DNA from: Pseudomonas entomophila L48
GTDB taxonomy: Bacteria; Pseudomonadota; Gammaproteobacteria; Pseudomonadales; Pseudomonadaceae
NCBI RefSeq assembly: GCF_000026105.1
Contig: NC_008027.1
Location: forward strand, 5,786,501 to 5,850,500
DNA length: 64,000 nucleotides
Direction of reading: 5' to 3'
Shown here: positions 17,999-27,619 of the stretch, piece by piece
Position numbering within the stretch: the first letter of the stretch is position 1
How the letters are laid out: each line of letters begins with the position of its first letter
Made by a program: the position numbers and the translations under genes
The notes under the pieces: model-generated
What the model saw: the letters and a program-made list of their open reading frames with translations, nothing else
Databases searched by the model: none
Told to the model about the DNA's origin: nothing

Positions 17999-18772
17999 TC
18001 ACTCCTCGCAACCTGGGTATAAATTGCAGATTCGTCCATCTGGCATCTTGAAATCGATAAAATCCGAATAATTGCCTTGACAATACCCAGACAGATCATC
18101 CACACCCTTCCCTATGCACCGTTTCCAGCCTCTTGGAAATTTCACCCAGGTATCTTTGAAATATGGCCTCTCGCTCTCAACGACACGAATATTCATTCGT
18201 ATTGTCTTTCCCGGTAACTGGTCGACCAGGTAGGCGCCAAATGGATTTCCGACAAATCTTTCCCCACGCTCCTTATCTTTTTTACAACGAAGAATCTTCC
18301 TTATATTTCGTTCCTTGTGCATTGTACGAAACAGCCACTGACACTCCCCATAAAACGTATCACCATCGTCGGCATTCATAACACGCCTATACTTATCATC
18401 CAGCTCTGTATATATACCAACATTAGCATCGGCTTCCGTCACTTGATTAAAGACCTTCCCATAGACCCCAAAAATTCTGATCCTTATATGACTAATAACC
18501 ATTCGACACCCTTTGATAATCTTATAGATCTCTATAATCGATACAGGATTGTACTCTTTACGCCAATCCGAATTAAAAGTTGGCATCGTTCTCTTCCAGT
18601 CAGTCACTGAGCACTCCGTGCCTGGCTCTGGCTTATAATACGCAGCCGCTGAATACGCGAAGTCAGGCGGCAGTTCCCCCACCAACTTGAACGTATTCGG
18701 CAGCTCTTCCTTACACCCCACCAACGAAGCCAGACCCAACGTCACCAGACACTTCAAGAACGTCCCCTTCAT
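17999..18772 (-). CDS. Lipoprotein, probable immunity protein for the lipase effector
   Basis: The 257-residue product has a lipoprotein signal peptide with lipobox LVGC (Cys20 lipidated; Lys at +2, so no inner-membrane retention signal) and then a periplasmic domain that I do not recognise. The mature part is Cys-rich (GTECSVTDW, GECQWLF, NLYPGCEE). It ends 6 bases before the lipase start, and its AT-rich codon use differs from the surrounding genes, a sign of transfer. Tle-type lipases act on membranes from the periplasm and their immunity proteins are often periplasmic lipoproteins, so this role is inferred from position and localisation only. Confidence 0.75.
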   Translation of the reverse strand: MKGTFLKCLVTLGLASLVGCKEELPNTFKLVGELPPDFAYSAAAYYKPEPGTECSVTDWKRTMPTFNSDWRKEYNPVSIIEIYKIIKGCRMVISHIRIRIFGVYGKVFNQVTEADANVGIYTELDDKYRRVMNADDGDTFYGECQWLFRTMHKERNIRKILRCKKDKERGERFVGNPFGAYLVDQLPGKTIRMNIRVVESERPYFKDTWVKFPRGWKRCIGKGVDDLSGYCQGNYSDFIDFKMPDGRICNLYPGCEE

Positions 18773-19607
18773 TCTTCTTTCTCCCTGTTAAAAACACCGT
18801 ACGAAGTCGCAACCGCTCCAGATGCGCCTGTGGGCTTTCATCAACCAACGGTGCACACTCCCGCGGCACTTCGTACCCCGGCGAGCGCAGGCTCAACATC
18901 AGCAGGAACTCGATCTCCTCCCCTGCATGCCAACCCCAGGCACGGGCCTGGCGCAGTTGGCGTTGCAACCACTCAAGGGGCATCTGGTTCCGGGATAGGG
19001 TGCGATAGGCGTCCAAATGCAGGCCGGAGAGATAGCGATGGGCATTGGCCAAGGCGACCCCATTGCCTTCGACTTCGGCCGGAGTCGGTAACCAGACCGG
19101 AACGGGCGGCACGGGGTAGGCACGGGGCGCCGGGTTATCCACCACCCGCCAGGCCGTGGCCTGCCAGTAGCACACGCTGATGGCCTGGCCGAGCCAGACG
19201 GCCCTGCGATCCGCGACCGCCATCGCCCGCGCCAGTACACGGTTGTCGTGGAACCGGTACAGTGCCCGCTGCGGCCGCTGGCCCAGCAGCAACCGTGCAC
19301 GCCAGTGCTCGACCCAGTCTGGCAAGGCGCCGGGCGCCAGGCTGGCCAACCACCCCCAGTTGCCTTGCGGCGCCTCGAACAAGCCCTGCAGCAAGCGCAC
19401 CTCTCCCTCACCAATCAGAAAGCAGGCCGGCCCTTGCGCCGCGAGGTGGGCGACGTCGGTCTGCTGGTACAGCACGCTCCAGCGCTCGGAGCCCAAGCGG
19501 GCCATCAGGGCCTGGCGGGCATCGAAGCCGGCGCCCAGCATCAGCACGATGTCACGGCCGCAAGCGCGCTCGCGGGCCATCCACTGCCACGGAGTCAACT
19601 CGCTCAT
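18711..19607 (-). CDS. DUF4123 protein, type VI effector chaperone/adaptor
   Basis: The 298-residue protein has an N-terminal DUF4123 domain (about 25-150: YQQTDVAHLAAQGPACFLI, GWLASLAPGALPDWVEHWRARL as short examples VEHWRARLLL and RFHDNRVLARA), the family that loads effectors onto VgrG tips. The start ATG overlaps the vgrG stop in an ATGA, indicating translational coupling. Its last 62 bases overlap the start of the lipoprotein gene. The C-terminal 120 residues are Arg-rich and probably contact the cargo lipase, which is inference. Confidence 0.85.
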   Translation of the reverse strand: MSELTPWQWMARERACGRDIVLMLGAGFDARQALMARLGSERWSVLYQQTDVAHLAAQGPACFLIGEGEVRLLQGLFEAPQGNWGWLASLAPGALPDWVEHWRARLLLGQRPQRALYRFHDNRVLARAMAVADRRAVWLGQAISVCYWQATAWRVVDNPAPRAYPVPPVPVWLPTPAEVEGNGVALANAHRYLSGLHLDAYRTLSRNQMPLEWLQRQLRQARAWGWHAGEEIEFLLMLSLRSPGYEVPRECAPLVDESPQAHLERLRLRTVFLTGRKKNEGDVLEVSGDVGSGFVGGV

Positions 19608-21655
19608 ACCGCACCTCCCAAGGGTGTGTCGCAACAGCTGTCACAGACCGGACACAGCGCGCAGTCGAGGGCCTGGCTTCCTGCCCACAACGCCCACTGC
19701 ACCGGCCCCGCCGTCACGGGCAGCGGCAGCGCGTCAGGCAGACCCTGACCGTCGCCCGGCAGCAGGGGCTGCACCAGGACGCTGGCCGCCGGCGCCCCAC
19801 CGATCTGGATCGGGCTGCTGCAGAAGATGCCTGCGCCATTGATCACCAGGTGCTGCCCACCAACCTTGAGGGTGATGCTGGCGCCGCCCTCCACCACCAC
19901 CTCGCCGTCCGCCGACACCTGCACCTGGCGCCCGGCGTGCTGCACCAGCACCGTGCCCACGCGGGTCTGGCTGTCCTGCTCGACCACCAGGTGGTCGCTG
20001 GCCCGCACCAGCACCTGCCGATGCCCGCCGACGGTGCGCTGCTCCTCGGCCTCCAGGGTGACCCGGCTGGGCCCCTTCACCCGCACCTCGCGCCGGCCAC
20101 CGATTGCCTCATGGCTGTCGTTGCCCACCTGCCGCTCGTAGTCGCGCTGGGCGCGCAGGTACAGCAGCTCCTGCCCCGCGCGGTCCTCCATGGCCAGTTC
20201 GTTGTAGCCCCCGCCGCCACCCAGGCTGCGGCTGCGCAACACCGTGCGGCTGCGGTTTTCGGGCAAGGCATAGGGTGGCGGGTGCAGGCTGTCGGGCAGG
20301 CAGCCGCTGACCACGGGCTGGTCGGGGTCGTTGTCGAGGAAGCTGACCACCACCGCCATGCCGACCCGGGGCAGCGTGACCGCGCCGTAACGGTCGCCGG
20401 ACCAGCTGGACAGCACCCGCAACCAGCAGCTGGTGTGCGCGTCGCCCCGGCCTTCGCGGTCCCAGTGGAACTGCACCTTGACCCTGCCCAGGGCGTCGCA
20501 ATACACCTCCTCGCCGGGTGGGCCGGTGACCTTGGCCACCTGGCCGCCGGGCACCTGCGGCCGGGGCCGGGCCAGCGGCGGGCGGAACAGCACGTCCCAG
20601 GGGATGGCGTTGAAGGTGTTGCTGTAGCGCGTCTGCGCGTCGGCTGCGGCGTGCTCCTCGAGCACCTGGGGCTGTTGGCCCTCGTGGTGGACGTGGGTGA
20701 GCAGCCACAGGTCGTTCCAGGCCTCGCGGGGGTGGTCGTTCAGCTGCAGCAGATGGCCGCTGCGCAGAAACGCCGCGTCGCTGGCTCCTTCGGCCAGGCA
20801 ATGGTTGAAGCGACAACGCTGCAACGCCCGCTTGCTCAGCGAAGCGCCCCGCTGCTGGTCGAGGGTCTGGCGCAGGCTGCCAGGGTAGGCGTAGTGCTCC
20901 AGGGGCAGCACCTGGGCCTCGCCGGTGCTGCTCGGGTAGGCCAGCGGCAGCGCGGCCTTGCGAAAGTCATGGTCGCGCAGCTCCACCTGGTTGACCGCGG
21001 TGCGCACGCTCACGCCGAACTGGCTGACCACCTGGGTGTCGGCCTGCAGGCCGGTGGGGGGATGAAAGCCCAGGGCGCGCCCGAGCCGGGGGAAGTGCGA
21101 CTGGTGGTCGGCGAACACCACGCCGTGGCCCTGGCGCGAATGCTGGAAGTGGTAGTGGATGCCGTCTTCCTGGCACAGCCGTTCGATGAACGCCAGGTCG
21201 CTCTCGCCGTACTGCACGCAGTACTCACGCGGTGGATAGGGTTCTTCGAGGAGGAAGCGGTAGCTGTCACCCAGCAGCCCGTGCTCTTCGAGCACCTGGC
21301 CGATGATCTGCGCCACCGTGCGCTGCTGGAAGACCCGGTAGTTGGTGCGCAGGCCCAGCCGCGCCAACCGTGGCTCCAGCCGGGCGTGGTAGTGCGTGAG
21401 GCGGTCGCCGATCACGCCCTGGCGGAACCGGCTGATGACACCGTGGATACCGCAGTCCAGGCCGTCGAAGGCGAGAAAGGCCGGTTGGTTGAGCATCCGC
21501 TCGAGCGGCAGGCGGGCATTTTCGCTGACCAGTTCGAGCTCGAAGCGGTAGAGCCTGCTGATGTATTCGTCGCCGCTGAATTTCAGGACCTGAAGCTCAG
21601 GCTGGACTGCCGGTACATGAAACCGCAGGCGGTCGGGGGGTAATGAGTCGAACAT
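19604..21655 (-). CDS. vgrG: Type VI secretion tip protein VgrG
   Basis: The 683-residue protein forms the trimeric needle tip of a type VI system. The order is gp27-like domains (1-about 380, with FIERLCQEDGIHYHF), a gp5-like OB fold (YCDALGRVKVQFHWDREG, then WSGDRYGAVTLPRVGM) and a beta-helical needle with DUF2345-like repeats (EVRVKGPSRVTLEAEEQRT). The C-terminal tail ends in a short Cys-rich segment (CALCPVCDSCC), five cysteines within about 15 residues, which is unusual. No other structural type VI genes are in the window, so this is an orphan vgrG islet that must use a main cluster elsewhere. Confidence 0.95.
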   Translation of the reverse strand: MFDSLPPDRLRFHVPAVQPELQVLKFSGDEYISRLYRFELELVSENARLPLERMLNQPAFLAFDGLDCGIHGVISRFRQGVIGDRLTHYHARLEPRLARLGLRTNYRVFQQRTVAQIIGQVLEEHGLLGDSYRFLLEEPYPPREYCVQYGESDLAFIERLCQEDGIHYHFQHSRQGHGVVFADHQSHFPRLGRALGFHPPTGLQADTQVVSQFGVSVRTAVNQVELRDHDFRKAALPLAYPSSTGEAQVLPLEHYAYPGSLRQTLDQQRGASLSKRALQRCRFNHCLAEGASDAAFLRSGHLLQLNDHPREAWNDLWLLTHVHHEGQQPQVLEEHAAADAQTRYSNTFNAIPWDVLFRPPLARPRPQVPGGQVAKVTGPPGEEVYCDALGRVKVQFHWDREGRGDAHTSCWLRVLSSWSGDRYGAVTLPRVGMAVVVSFLDNDPDQPVVSGCLPDSLHPPPYALPENRSRTVLRSRSLGGGGGYNELAMEDRAGQELLYLRAQRDYERQVGNDSHEAIGGRREVRVKGPSRVTLEAEEQRTVGGHRQVLVRASDHLVVEQDSQTRVGTVLVQHAGRQVQVSADGEVVVEGGASITLKVGGQHLVINGAGIFCSSPIQIGGAPAASVLVQPLLPGDGQGLPDALPLPVTAGPVQWALWAGSQALDCALCPVCDSCCDTPLGGAV

Positions 21656-21866
21656 CCGTTGTCCCTGGTTGGGCCACCTTGGCCGGGGCGCAGCATTGCC
21701 CCCTGCAAAGTGGGGAAAACCGCCAAGCTAGCGGAACTTCTCCGCCAGATATGCAGGACCGATCCGAGCTCGCGTAGGAGCTTTCCTTGAAACGCGTAAG
21801 GCGTTTACTAAGCCACGAGGCACGCAAATTGCTGCTGATTCCCCTCAGCCCTACGGGATACCGAGC

Positions 21867-22859
21867 ATGCTGCACAGCCACCTCACCACCCTCAACGCGG
21901 TTTCGCTGATCCTCCAGGTGTTCCAGGAGGCCGGCGTCGACCCGCGACAGCTGCTCGCCGGCAGCGGCATTGGCCCGGCGGACCTGGGCCACAGCGATGC
22001 GCGCATCACCACCCAGCAGGAGCTGCAGGTGTGCGCCAACGCCGTGGCCCGGCGCGAGGACATCGGCCTGGAGCTGGGCCGGCGCATGCATGTGTCGTGC
22101 TACGGGATGCTCGGTTACGCCCTGCTCTCCAGTGCCACTTTGGGTGACGCCCTGCGCCTGGCGCTGAGCTATCCGGCACTGCTGGGAACAGTCTTCCAGC
22201 TGCGCCTGGTCGACGATGGCCAGCGGGTCTGGCTGTGCGCCAGCGACCACTACGACGCGCCGGGGCTGGCGGCCTTCAACGCCGAGTTCTGCCTGGTGTC
22301 GCTCAAGGTGATCTGCGACGACCTGCTGGGCCGCCCGCTGCCGTTGCTGGCGGCACGCTTCGAACATGCCCGGCCCGGTTATCACGCGCTCTACAACGGG
22401 GCATTCCAGTGCCCGCTGGGGTTCGAGGCCAGGGACAACGCCTTCGCCTTCGAACGCCGCTGGCTGGACATGCCACTGCCACTGGCCGACCCGATCACCC
22501 ACAAGGCCATGGGCGAGCGCTGCCGGCGCCTGAACCTGGAGTTCACCGGGCGCCAGGCCTGGCTGGGGCGAATTCGCCAGTTGCTGCTGCAGCAACTGGA
22601 TGCCGCACCCGGGCTGGACGGGCTGGCGCGGCAGATGAACTGCTCGTCGCGCACCTTGCGCCGGCACCTGCAGGCGCTGGGCAGCAGTTATCAACAGCTG
22701 CTCGACGAGTTGCGCTTCGAGCGGGCCAAGCAGTTGCTGGCCGAGGACCAGATGCCGATCTATCGCATCGCGGAAACACTGGGGTTCAGCGAGACCGCAA
22801 GTTTCCGGCATGCCTTCCAGCGCTGGAGTGGCGTGGCGCCGAGCCATTTTCGCGGGTGA
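21867..22859 (+). CDS. AraC-family transcriptional regulator
   Basis: The 330-residue regulator has an Arabinose_bd-type N-terminal domain (about 15-200, with ARREDIGLELGRRMHVSCYGMLGYALLSS in parts) and a C-terminal double helix-turn-helix (about 235-330: LARQMNCSSRTLRRHLQALG and IYRIAETLGFSETASFRHAF). This architecture is shared with OruR/ArgR-like and GadX-like regulators. It is divergent from vgrG across 211 bp; whether it controls the type VI islet or the downstream polyamine genes is not visible. The ATG at 21867 follows a weak ribosome site. Confidence 0.88.
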   Translation: MLHSHLTTLNAVSLILQVFQEAGVDPRQLLAGSGIGPADLGHSDARITTQQELQVCANAVARREDIGLELGRRMHVSCYGMLGYALLSSATLGDALRLALSYPALLGTVFQLRLVDDGQRVWLCASDHYDAPGLAAFNAEFCLVSLKVICDDLLGRPLPLLAARFEHARPGYHALYNGAFQCPLGFEARDNAFAFERRWLDMPLPLADPITHKAMGERCRRLNLEFTGRQAWLGRIRQLLLQQLDAAPGLDGLARQMNCSSRTLRRHLQALGSSYQQLLDELRFERAKQLLAEDQMPIYRIAETLGFSETASFRHAFQRWSGVAPSHFRG

Positions 22860-22863
22860 TCTG

Positions 22864-22899
22864 TACCGGCCATTTCGCGGGTAAGCCCGCTCCTACAGG
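22864..22899. repeat. Single REP element
   Basis: One REP copy (TTTCGCGGGTAAGCCCGC followed by TCCTACAGG) lies just after the AraC gene, without a facing partner. The remaining bases to 23073 should hold the promoter of the deacetylase gene, but no clear hexamers were seen. Confidence 0.7.
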
Positions 22900-23073
22900 A
22901 TCAGCACCGCTCTCGATATTTGCGCCATGCCCGCAAATGGGCTGGTGCAGGATGATCAAGATTCGGCCAGTACCCGTGGCCACATCGATCCCCTTTTGGC
23001 CGTTTGCATCGTTCTCCCTGGACTGGCCGCCCACCAGAATGGCCCCACGCCAGTCATAACCGGAGAACAATAA

Positions 23074-24114
<1,041 letters not shown>

Positions 24115-24116
24115 AC

Positions 24117-25220
24117 ATGGTCCGACTCAAGCGTCTGCTCGCCCCGCTCATCACCGCCGGCCTGCTCGCCGGCGCGCTCCAGGCCCACGCCGACCAGCGC
24201 ACCTTGCGGGTGTACAACTGGTTCGACTACATCACCCCGCAAACCCTCACCGACTTCCAGAAGGACAGCGCGGTGAAGCTGGTGTACGACATCTTCGACA
24301 CTAATGAGGCACTGGAAGCCAAGCTGCTGACCGGCAACTCCGGCTACGATGTGGTGGTGCCGTCCAACGTGTTCCTCGCCAAGCAGATCGAGGCCGGTGT
24401 GTTCCAGCCGCTCGATCGCTCGAAACTACCCAACTGGCAGCACCTGGACCCGGCGCTGATGAAGCTGATCGAGGCCAACGACCCGGGCAACAAGTTCGCC
24501 GTGCCCTACATGTACGGCACCGTGCTGATCGGCTTCAACCCGGACAAGGTCAAGGCCGTGCTCGGCGAAAATGCCCCGGTGGACAGCTGGGACCTGATCT
24601 TCAAGGAAGAGAACATCGCCAAGCTCAAGCAATGTGGCGTGGCGCTGCTGGACTCGCCGTCCGAGATCCTGCCCCTGGCCCTGAAATACCTGGGCCTGGA
24701 CCCCAACAGCAACAAGCCGGCCGACTACCAGAAAGCCCAGGACCTGCTGCTGAAGATCCGCCCGCACATCACTTACTTCCACTCCTCCAAATACATGGCC
24801 GACATCGCCAATGGCGACATCTGCGTGGCGGTGGGCTATTCGGGCAGCTTCTCCCAGGCCGCCAACCGCGCCCGCGAGGCGAAGAATGGCGTGACGGTGG
24901 ACATGCGCCTGCCCAAGGAAGGTGCGCCGATCTGGTTCGACATGCTGGCGATCCCGAAGAACGCGGCCAATCCAGAGGATGCCCACACGTTCATCAACTA
25001 CCTGCTGCGGCCTGAAGTGATTGCGCCGATCAGCGATTTCGTGGGGTATCCGAACCCGAACAAGGATGCGACCGACAAGGTCAACCCGGCGATTCGCAAC
25101 AACCCGAACTTGTACCCGACAGCAGAGGCGATGGCCACGCTGTATACGCTCAAACCGTTGGCACGGGATGCAGAACGAGCGCGTACGCGAGCCTGGACCA
25201 AGATCAAGTCAGGAACCTGA
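24117..25220 (+). CDS. Periplasmic polyamine-binding protein (PotF/SpuD-like)
   Basis: The 367-residue protein has a signal peptide (cleavage after QAHA near 25) and the PotD/PotF fold that begins with [13 protein letters not shown]. It should bind spermidine, putrescine or an acetylated form in the periplasm. It starts 2 bases after the amidohydrolase stop with AGGAG upstream, so both are co-translated, but no permease or ATPase genes follow; it must share a transporter or act in sensing. A terminator-like hairpin lies downstream. Confidence 0.93.
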   Translation: MVRLKRLLAPLITAGLLAGALQAHADQRTLRVYNWFDYITPQTLTDFQKDSAVKLVYDIFDTNEALEAKLLTGNSGYDVVVPSNVFLAKQIEAGVFQPLDRSKLPNWQHLDPALMKLIEANDPGNKFAVPYMYGTVLIGFNPDKVKAVLGENAPVDSWDLIFKEENIAKLKQCGVALLDSPSEILPLALKYLGLDPNSNKPADYQKAQDLLLKIRPHITYFHSSKYMADIANGDICVAVGYSGSFSQAANRAREAKNGVTVDMRLPKEGAPIWFDMLAIPKNAANPEDAHTFINYLLRPEVIAPISDFVGYPNPNKDATDKVNPAIRNNPNLYPTAEAMATLYTLKPLARDAERARTRAWTKIKSGT

Positions 25221-25232
25221 CAGGCAAGCGTC

Positions 25233-25259
25233 ATGCCCCTGTCGAGAGGACAGGGGCAT
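25233..25259 (+). terminator. Terminator-like hairpin after the polyamine-binding gene
   Basis: An 11-bp perfect stem (ATGCCCCTGTC / GACAGGGGCAT) with a 5-base loop is followed by only a short T-stretch. It sits between two convergent genes. Confidence 0.6.
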
Positions 25260-25266
25260 TTCAAAC

Positions 25267-25731
25267 TTACTGAATTTCTTCAAATTTATTAAGATGGAAC
25301 TTTGCGCCGGCAATAGTATTGATATATTTATCAGACATCAGCTCTACAATAAATTCACCTGAGTAGGGCCCGTCACCTTTGAAGGTGATTTCAGCTCCAC
25401 CTAAAATGGCTGGGTACTCGATTGTCGGCTTCTCCATCCTTTCAACGGTATACCCGACTGTCACCATGCCTTCCTTGTCCTCGGGACCGACAGGAAAAAT
25501 ACCATTTTTACTTTCCTCATCAGCCGCAAAGGAGAGATAACGTTTGGAACCTTTGTCTTCAGTAATACCCAATACCATATAAAGCCCGAAGCCTGAGAAC
25601 CCACGCACCTCTCGAGCCTCAAATAACTTCCCACCAATGAAGGCAGTGAAGTGACCGTTGCTCTGAGCCAGTACACCCGGGGCTGCGATTTTTTCCAGTG
25701 CTTTAACAAGAAGTTTTTTGTACGCACTCAT
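25267..25731 (-). CDS. Hypothetical protein, low-GC orphan
   Basis: I do not recognise this 154-residue protein. It has no signal peptide or membrane segment, and looks beta-rich after an N-terminal helix (YKKLLVKALEKI). Many Lys, Ile and AT-ending codons set it apart from its neighbours, suggesting recent acquisition. The ATG at 25731 follows GGAG ten bases upstream. Downstream lies the terminator of the polyamine gene; upstream (25732-25870) is AT-rich sequence with no gene. The position between conserved genes suggests an inserted islet. Confidence 0.7.
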   Translation of the reverse strand: MSAYKKLLVKALEKIAAPGVLAQSNGHFTAFIGGKLFEAREVRGFSGFGLYMVLGITEDKGSKRYLSFAADEESKNGIFPVGPEDKEGMVTVGYTVERMEKPTIEYPAILGGAEITFKGDGPYSGEFIVELMSDKYINTIAGAKFHLNKFEEIQ

Positions 25732-25872
25732 TTTTCCATGCTCCAGATCAAATTAACGTGGCGGCACAACACATAGAAAATCTTGCATGGTCGAAATATA
25801 TATCGATAAGTTGACCAAGAAACCTATCACTTCTAACAGTTGCCAAACCTAGGCGAATGGAGGTATGCAGTG

Positions 25873-25998
25873 ATGACTCAAGCCGATTTGAAAAACTAGA
25901 TTAGCCAGCTAATTGGCTAACTTAACGGCTTGCAACAGGAATGCAGCCGTGGCATCAGCGCGATTCACAGCTTAGAGGGAGGCTCAGACTGGAGGCAC
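25873..25998 (+). pseudogene. Short reading frame interrupted by two stop codons (possible gene remnant)
   Basis: GGAGG at 25859-25863 precedes ATG at 25873. The frame gives MTQADLKN, then TAG, ISQLIG, then TAA, LNGLQQEC and on to HSLEGG. Restoring either stop to a Gln codon (TAG from CAG, TAA from CAA) would give a continuous, heptad-like helical protein start. A 7-bp inverted repeat (TTAGCCA/TGGCTAA, 25901-25920) overlaps it. It may be the 5' remnant of a decayed gene next to the low-GC gene; chance is not excluded. Confidence 0.3.
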
Positions 25999-26002
25999 CG
26001 TG

Positions 26003-27529
26003 CTACCTCCAGACCCTGCGCAAGCGCATCAGCGCATCCGCAATCCCGGCTTCCGGCACCGCCGCAAAACCCAGCACCAACCCCGCCCGCTTATCCACAG
26101 GCACCTCGCTGTCTTCCAGCCAGTACCCGCTCAAAGGATTGACCTCCACCCCCACCGCTTCGGCCCGGCGCACCAGCTCCTGCTCCCGCGCAAAGTTATC
26201 CACATCCACTTTCACATGGAGCCCCGCCGCCACCTCCGGCATCGGCCCCAACCCCGGTACATCCACCGGCCAGCCGGCCTTGAGCACATTGCGCCGCGCC
26301 AGCGCGGCCCGCCGCATGCGCCGGATATGCCGCTGGAAATGCCCCTGGGCCATGAACTGTGCCATGACGCACTGGGTGCCCACCTCGGAATGGCGCACCG
26401 CCAGCGCCCTCGCCTGGCTGAAGGCCTGCACCAGCCCGCGAGGCAGCACCAGGTAGCCCAGCCGCAACGCGGGAAAGGCGATCTTGCCGAAGGTGCCGAC
26501 GTAGAGCACCCGCCCCGCCCGGTCCAACGCGGCCAACGGCGCCAGGGGTGCACCGCTGTAACGGTACTCGCCGTCGTAATCGTCCTCGATGATCCAGCCC
26601 TCCCGGCGTTCGGCCCAAGCCAGCAGCGCCAGGCGCCGGGCCAGGCTCATTGTGACCCCGGTGGGGTACTGGTGGGCCGGCGTCACATAGGCCAGTCGGC
26701 ACTCGGGCAACTCGCTTAGCCTCGCGCAATCCATGCCCTCTTCATCCACCGGTACGCCCCGGAGCTTCGCCCCGGCCATCGCGAAGGCATGCCCGGCGGC
26801 ACGGTACCCCGGGTTTTCCACAGCCACGCCATCGCCAGGCCGCAACAGCAACTGTGCACAAAGGTTAATTGCTTCCTGCGAACCACTGGTGATCACAATT
26901 TGTTCAGCCGTGCAAGACAGGCCCCGAGAGCGGCGCAGGTAGGTGGCGATCAGTTCACGCAGCTGCGGCTCCCCGGCCGGATCGCCATAACCCAGCAATG
27001 CCGGGTCGGGGTTTCGCCAGAAACCCGCTTGCAGCTTGGCCCACACCTCGAACGGAAAGAGATCGAACGCAGGCACTCCCACACGAAACGCCTTTGGAGA
27101 ACCCCCTCTGGGTAGCGGCAGTTGATGATTTTTCAGACGCCCAAAAGGCTCGTCGGTATCACCAAAACTGGATAAATCCTCAGTATCAGAAGCACAAAAT
27201 GTGGATAAGTCTGTTGATAAACCCCGGGATAACCTTGTGGATAGTTGTGTGGATAGTTTCGGTAGCTGGCTCACATAAGTGCCATCCCCTACCCGGCTCT
27301 CGATGAAGCCTTCGGCGTACAACTGGTCATAGGCCCGCACCACGCTGTTGCGCGACAGCGCCAGCACCGCTGCCAGGTCCCGTGTCGCCGGCAGCCGCGT
27401 ACCGCTGCCCAGGCGCCCATCCAGCACGCGCGCGCGCAGTGCCTGGTAAAGCTGCTGGCTGAGCCCCCGGCGACGGTCAAGCACGATGCCGGCGGGGTCG
27501 AAAGGCAATGCGTGGGAAGGCTCACTCAT
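26003..27529 (-). CDS. MocR-type GntR regulator with aminotransferase domain (PdxR-like)
   Basis: The 508-residue protein joins a GntR winged helix (about 18-85, LPATRDLAAVLALSRNSVVRAYD) to a class I aminotransferase-like domain (about 155-500) that binds pyridoxal phosphate; the likely Schiff-base lysine is in VGTFGKIAFPALRLGY. The linker (about 90-125) holds a tandem 4-residue repeat, LSTQ-LSTR-LSRG-LSTD-LSTF, encoded by a 12-bp DNA repeat. It is divergent from a PaiB-like gene 90 bases away and probably regulates it or a nearby vitamin B6 or amino-acid gene. Confidence 0.9.
   Translation of the reverse strand: MSEPSHALPFDPAGIVLDRRRGLSQQLYQALRARVLDGRLGSGTRLPATRDLAAVLALSRNSVVRAYDQLYAEGFIESRVGDGTYVSQLPKLSTQLSTRLSRGLSTDLSTFCASDTEDLSSFGDTDEPFGRLKNHQLPLPRGGSPKAFRVGVPAFDLFPFEVWAKLQAGFWRNPDPALLGYGDPAGEPQLRELIATYLRRSRGLSCTAEQIVITSGSQEAINLCAQLLLRPGDGVAVENPGYRAAGHAFAMAGAKLRGVPVDEEGMDCARLSELPECRLAYVTPAHQYPTGVTMSLARRLALLAWAERREGWIIEDDYDGEYRYSGAPLAPLAALDRAGRVLYVGTFGKIAFPALRLGYLVLPRGLVQAFSQARALAVRHSEVGTQCVMAQFMAQGHFQRHIRRMRRAALARRNVLKAGWPVDVPGLGPMPEVAAGLHVKVDVDNFAREQELVRRAEAVGVEVNPLSGYWLEDSEVPVDKRAGLVLGFAAVPEAGIADALMRLRRVWR
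27200..27256. repeat. Five-unit 12-bp tandem repeat containing DnaA-box-like 9-mers
   Basis: On the plus strand TGTGGATAA, TGTTGATAA, CCGGGATAA, TGTGGATAG and TGTGGATAG start at 27200, 27212, 27224, 27236 and 27248, an exact 12-base step. The first is a perfect DnaA box (complement TTATCCACA). The array lies inside the MocR linker and encodes its LSTx repeats. Confidence 0.85.
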
Positions 27530-27619
27530 GGCATTGGACCTATAAAAACAGAGGTAAATGGCTCTTACACAGAGCCAATAGCCTGCCTAGGATGGAGCCA
27601 CAGCACAAGGAACTCCGGC

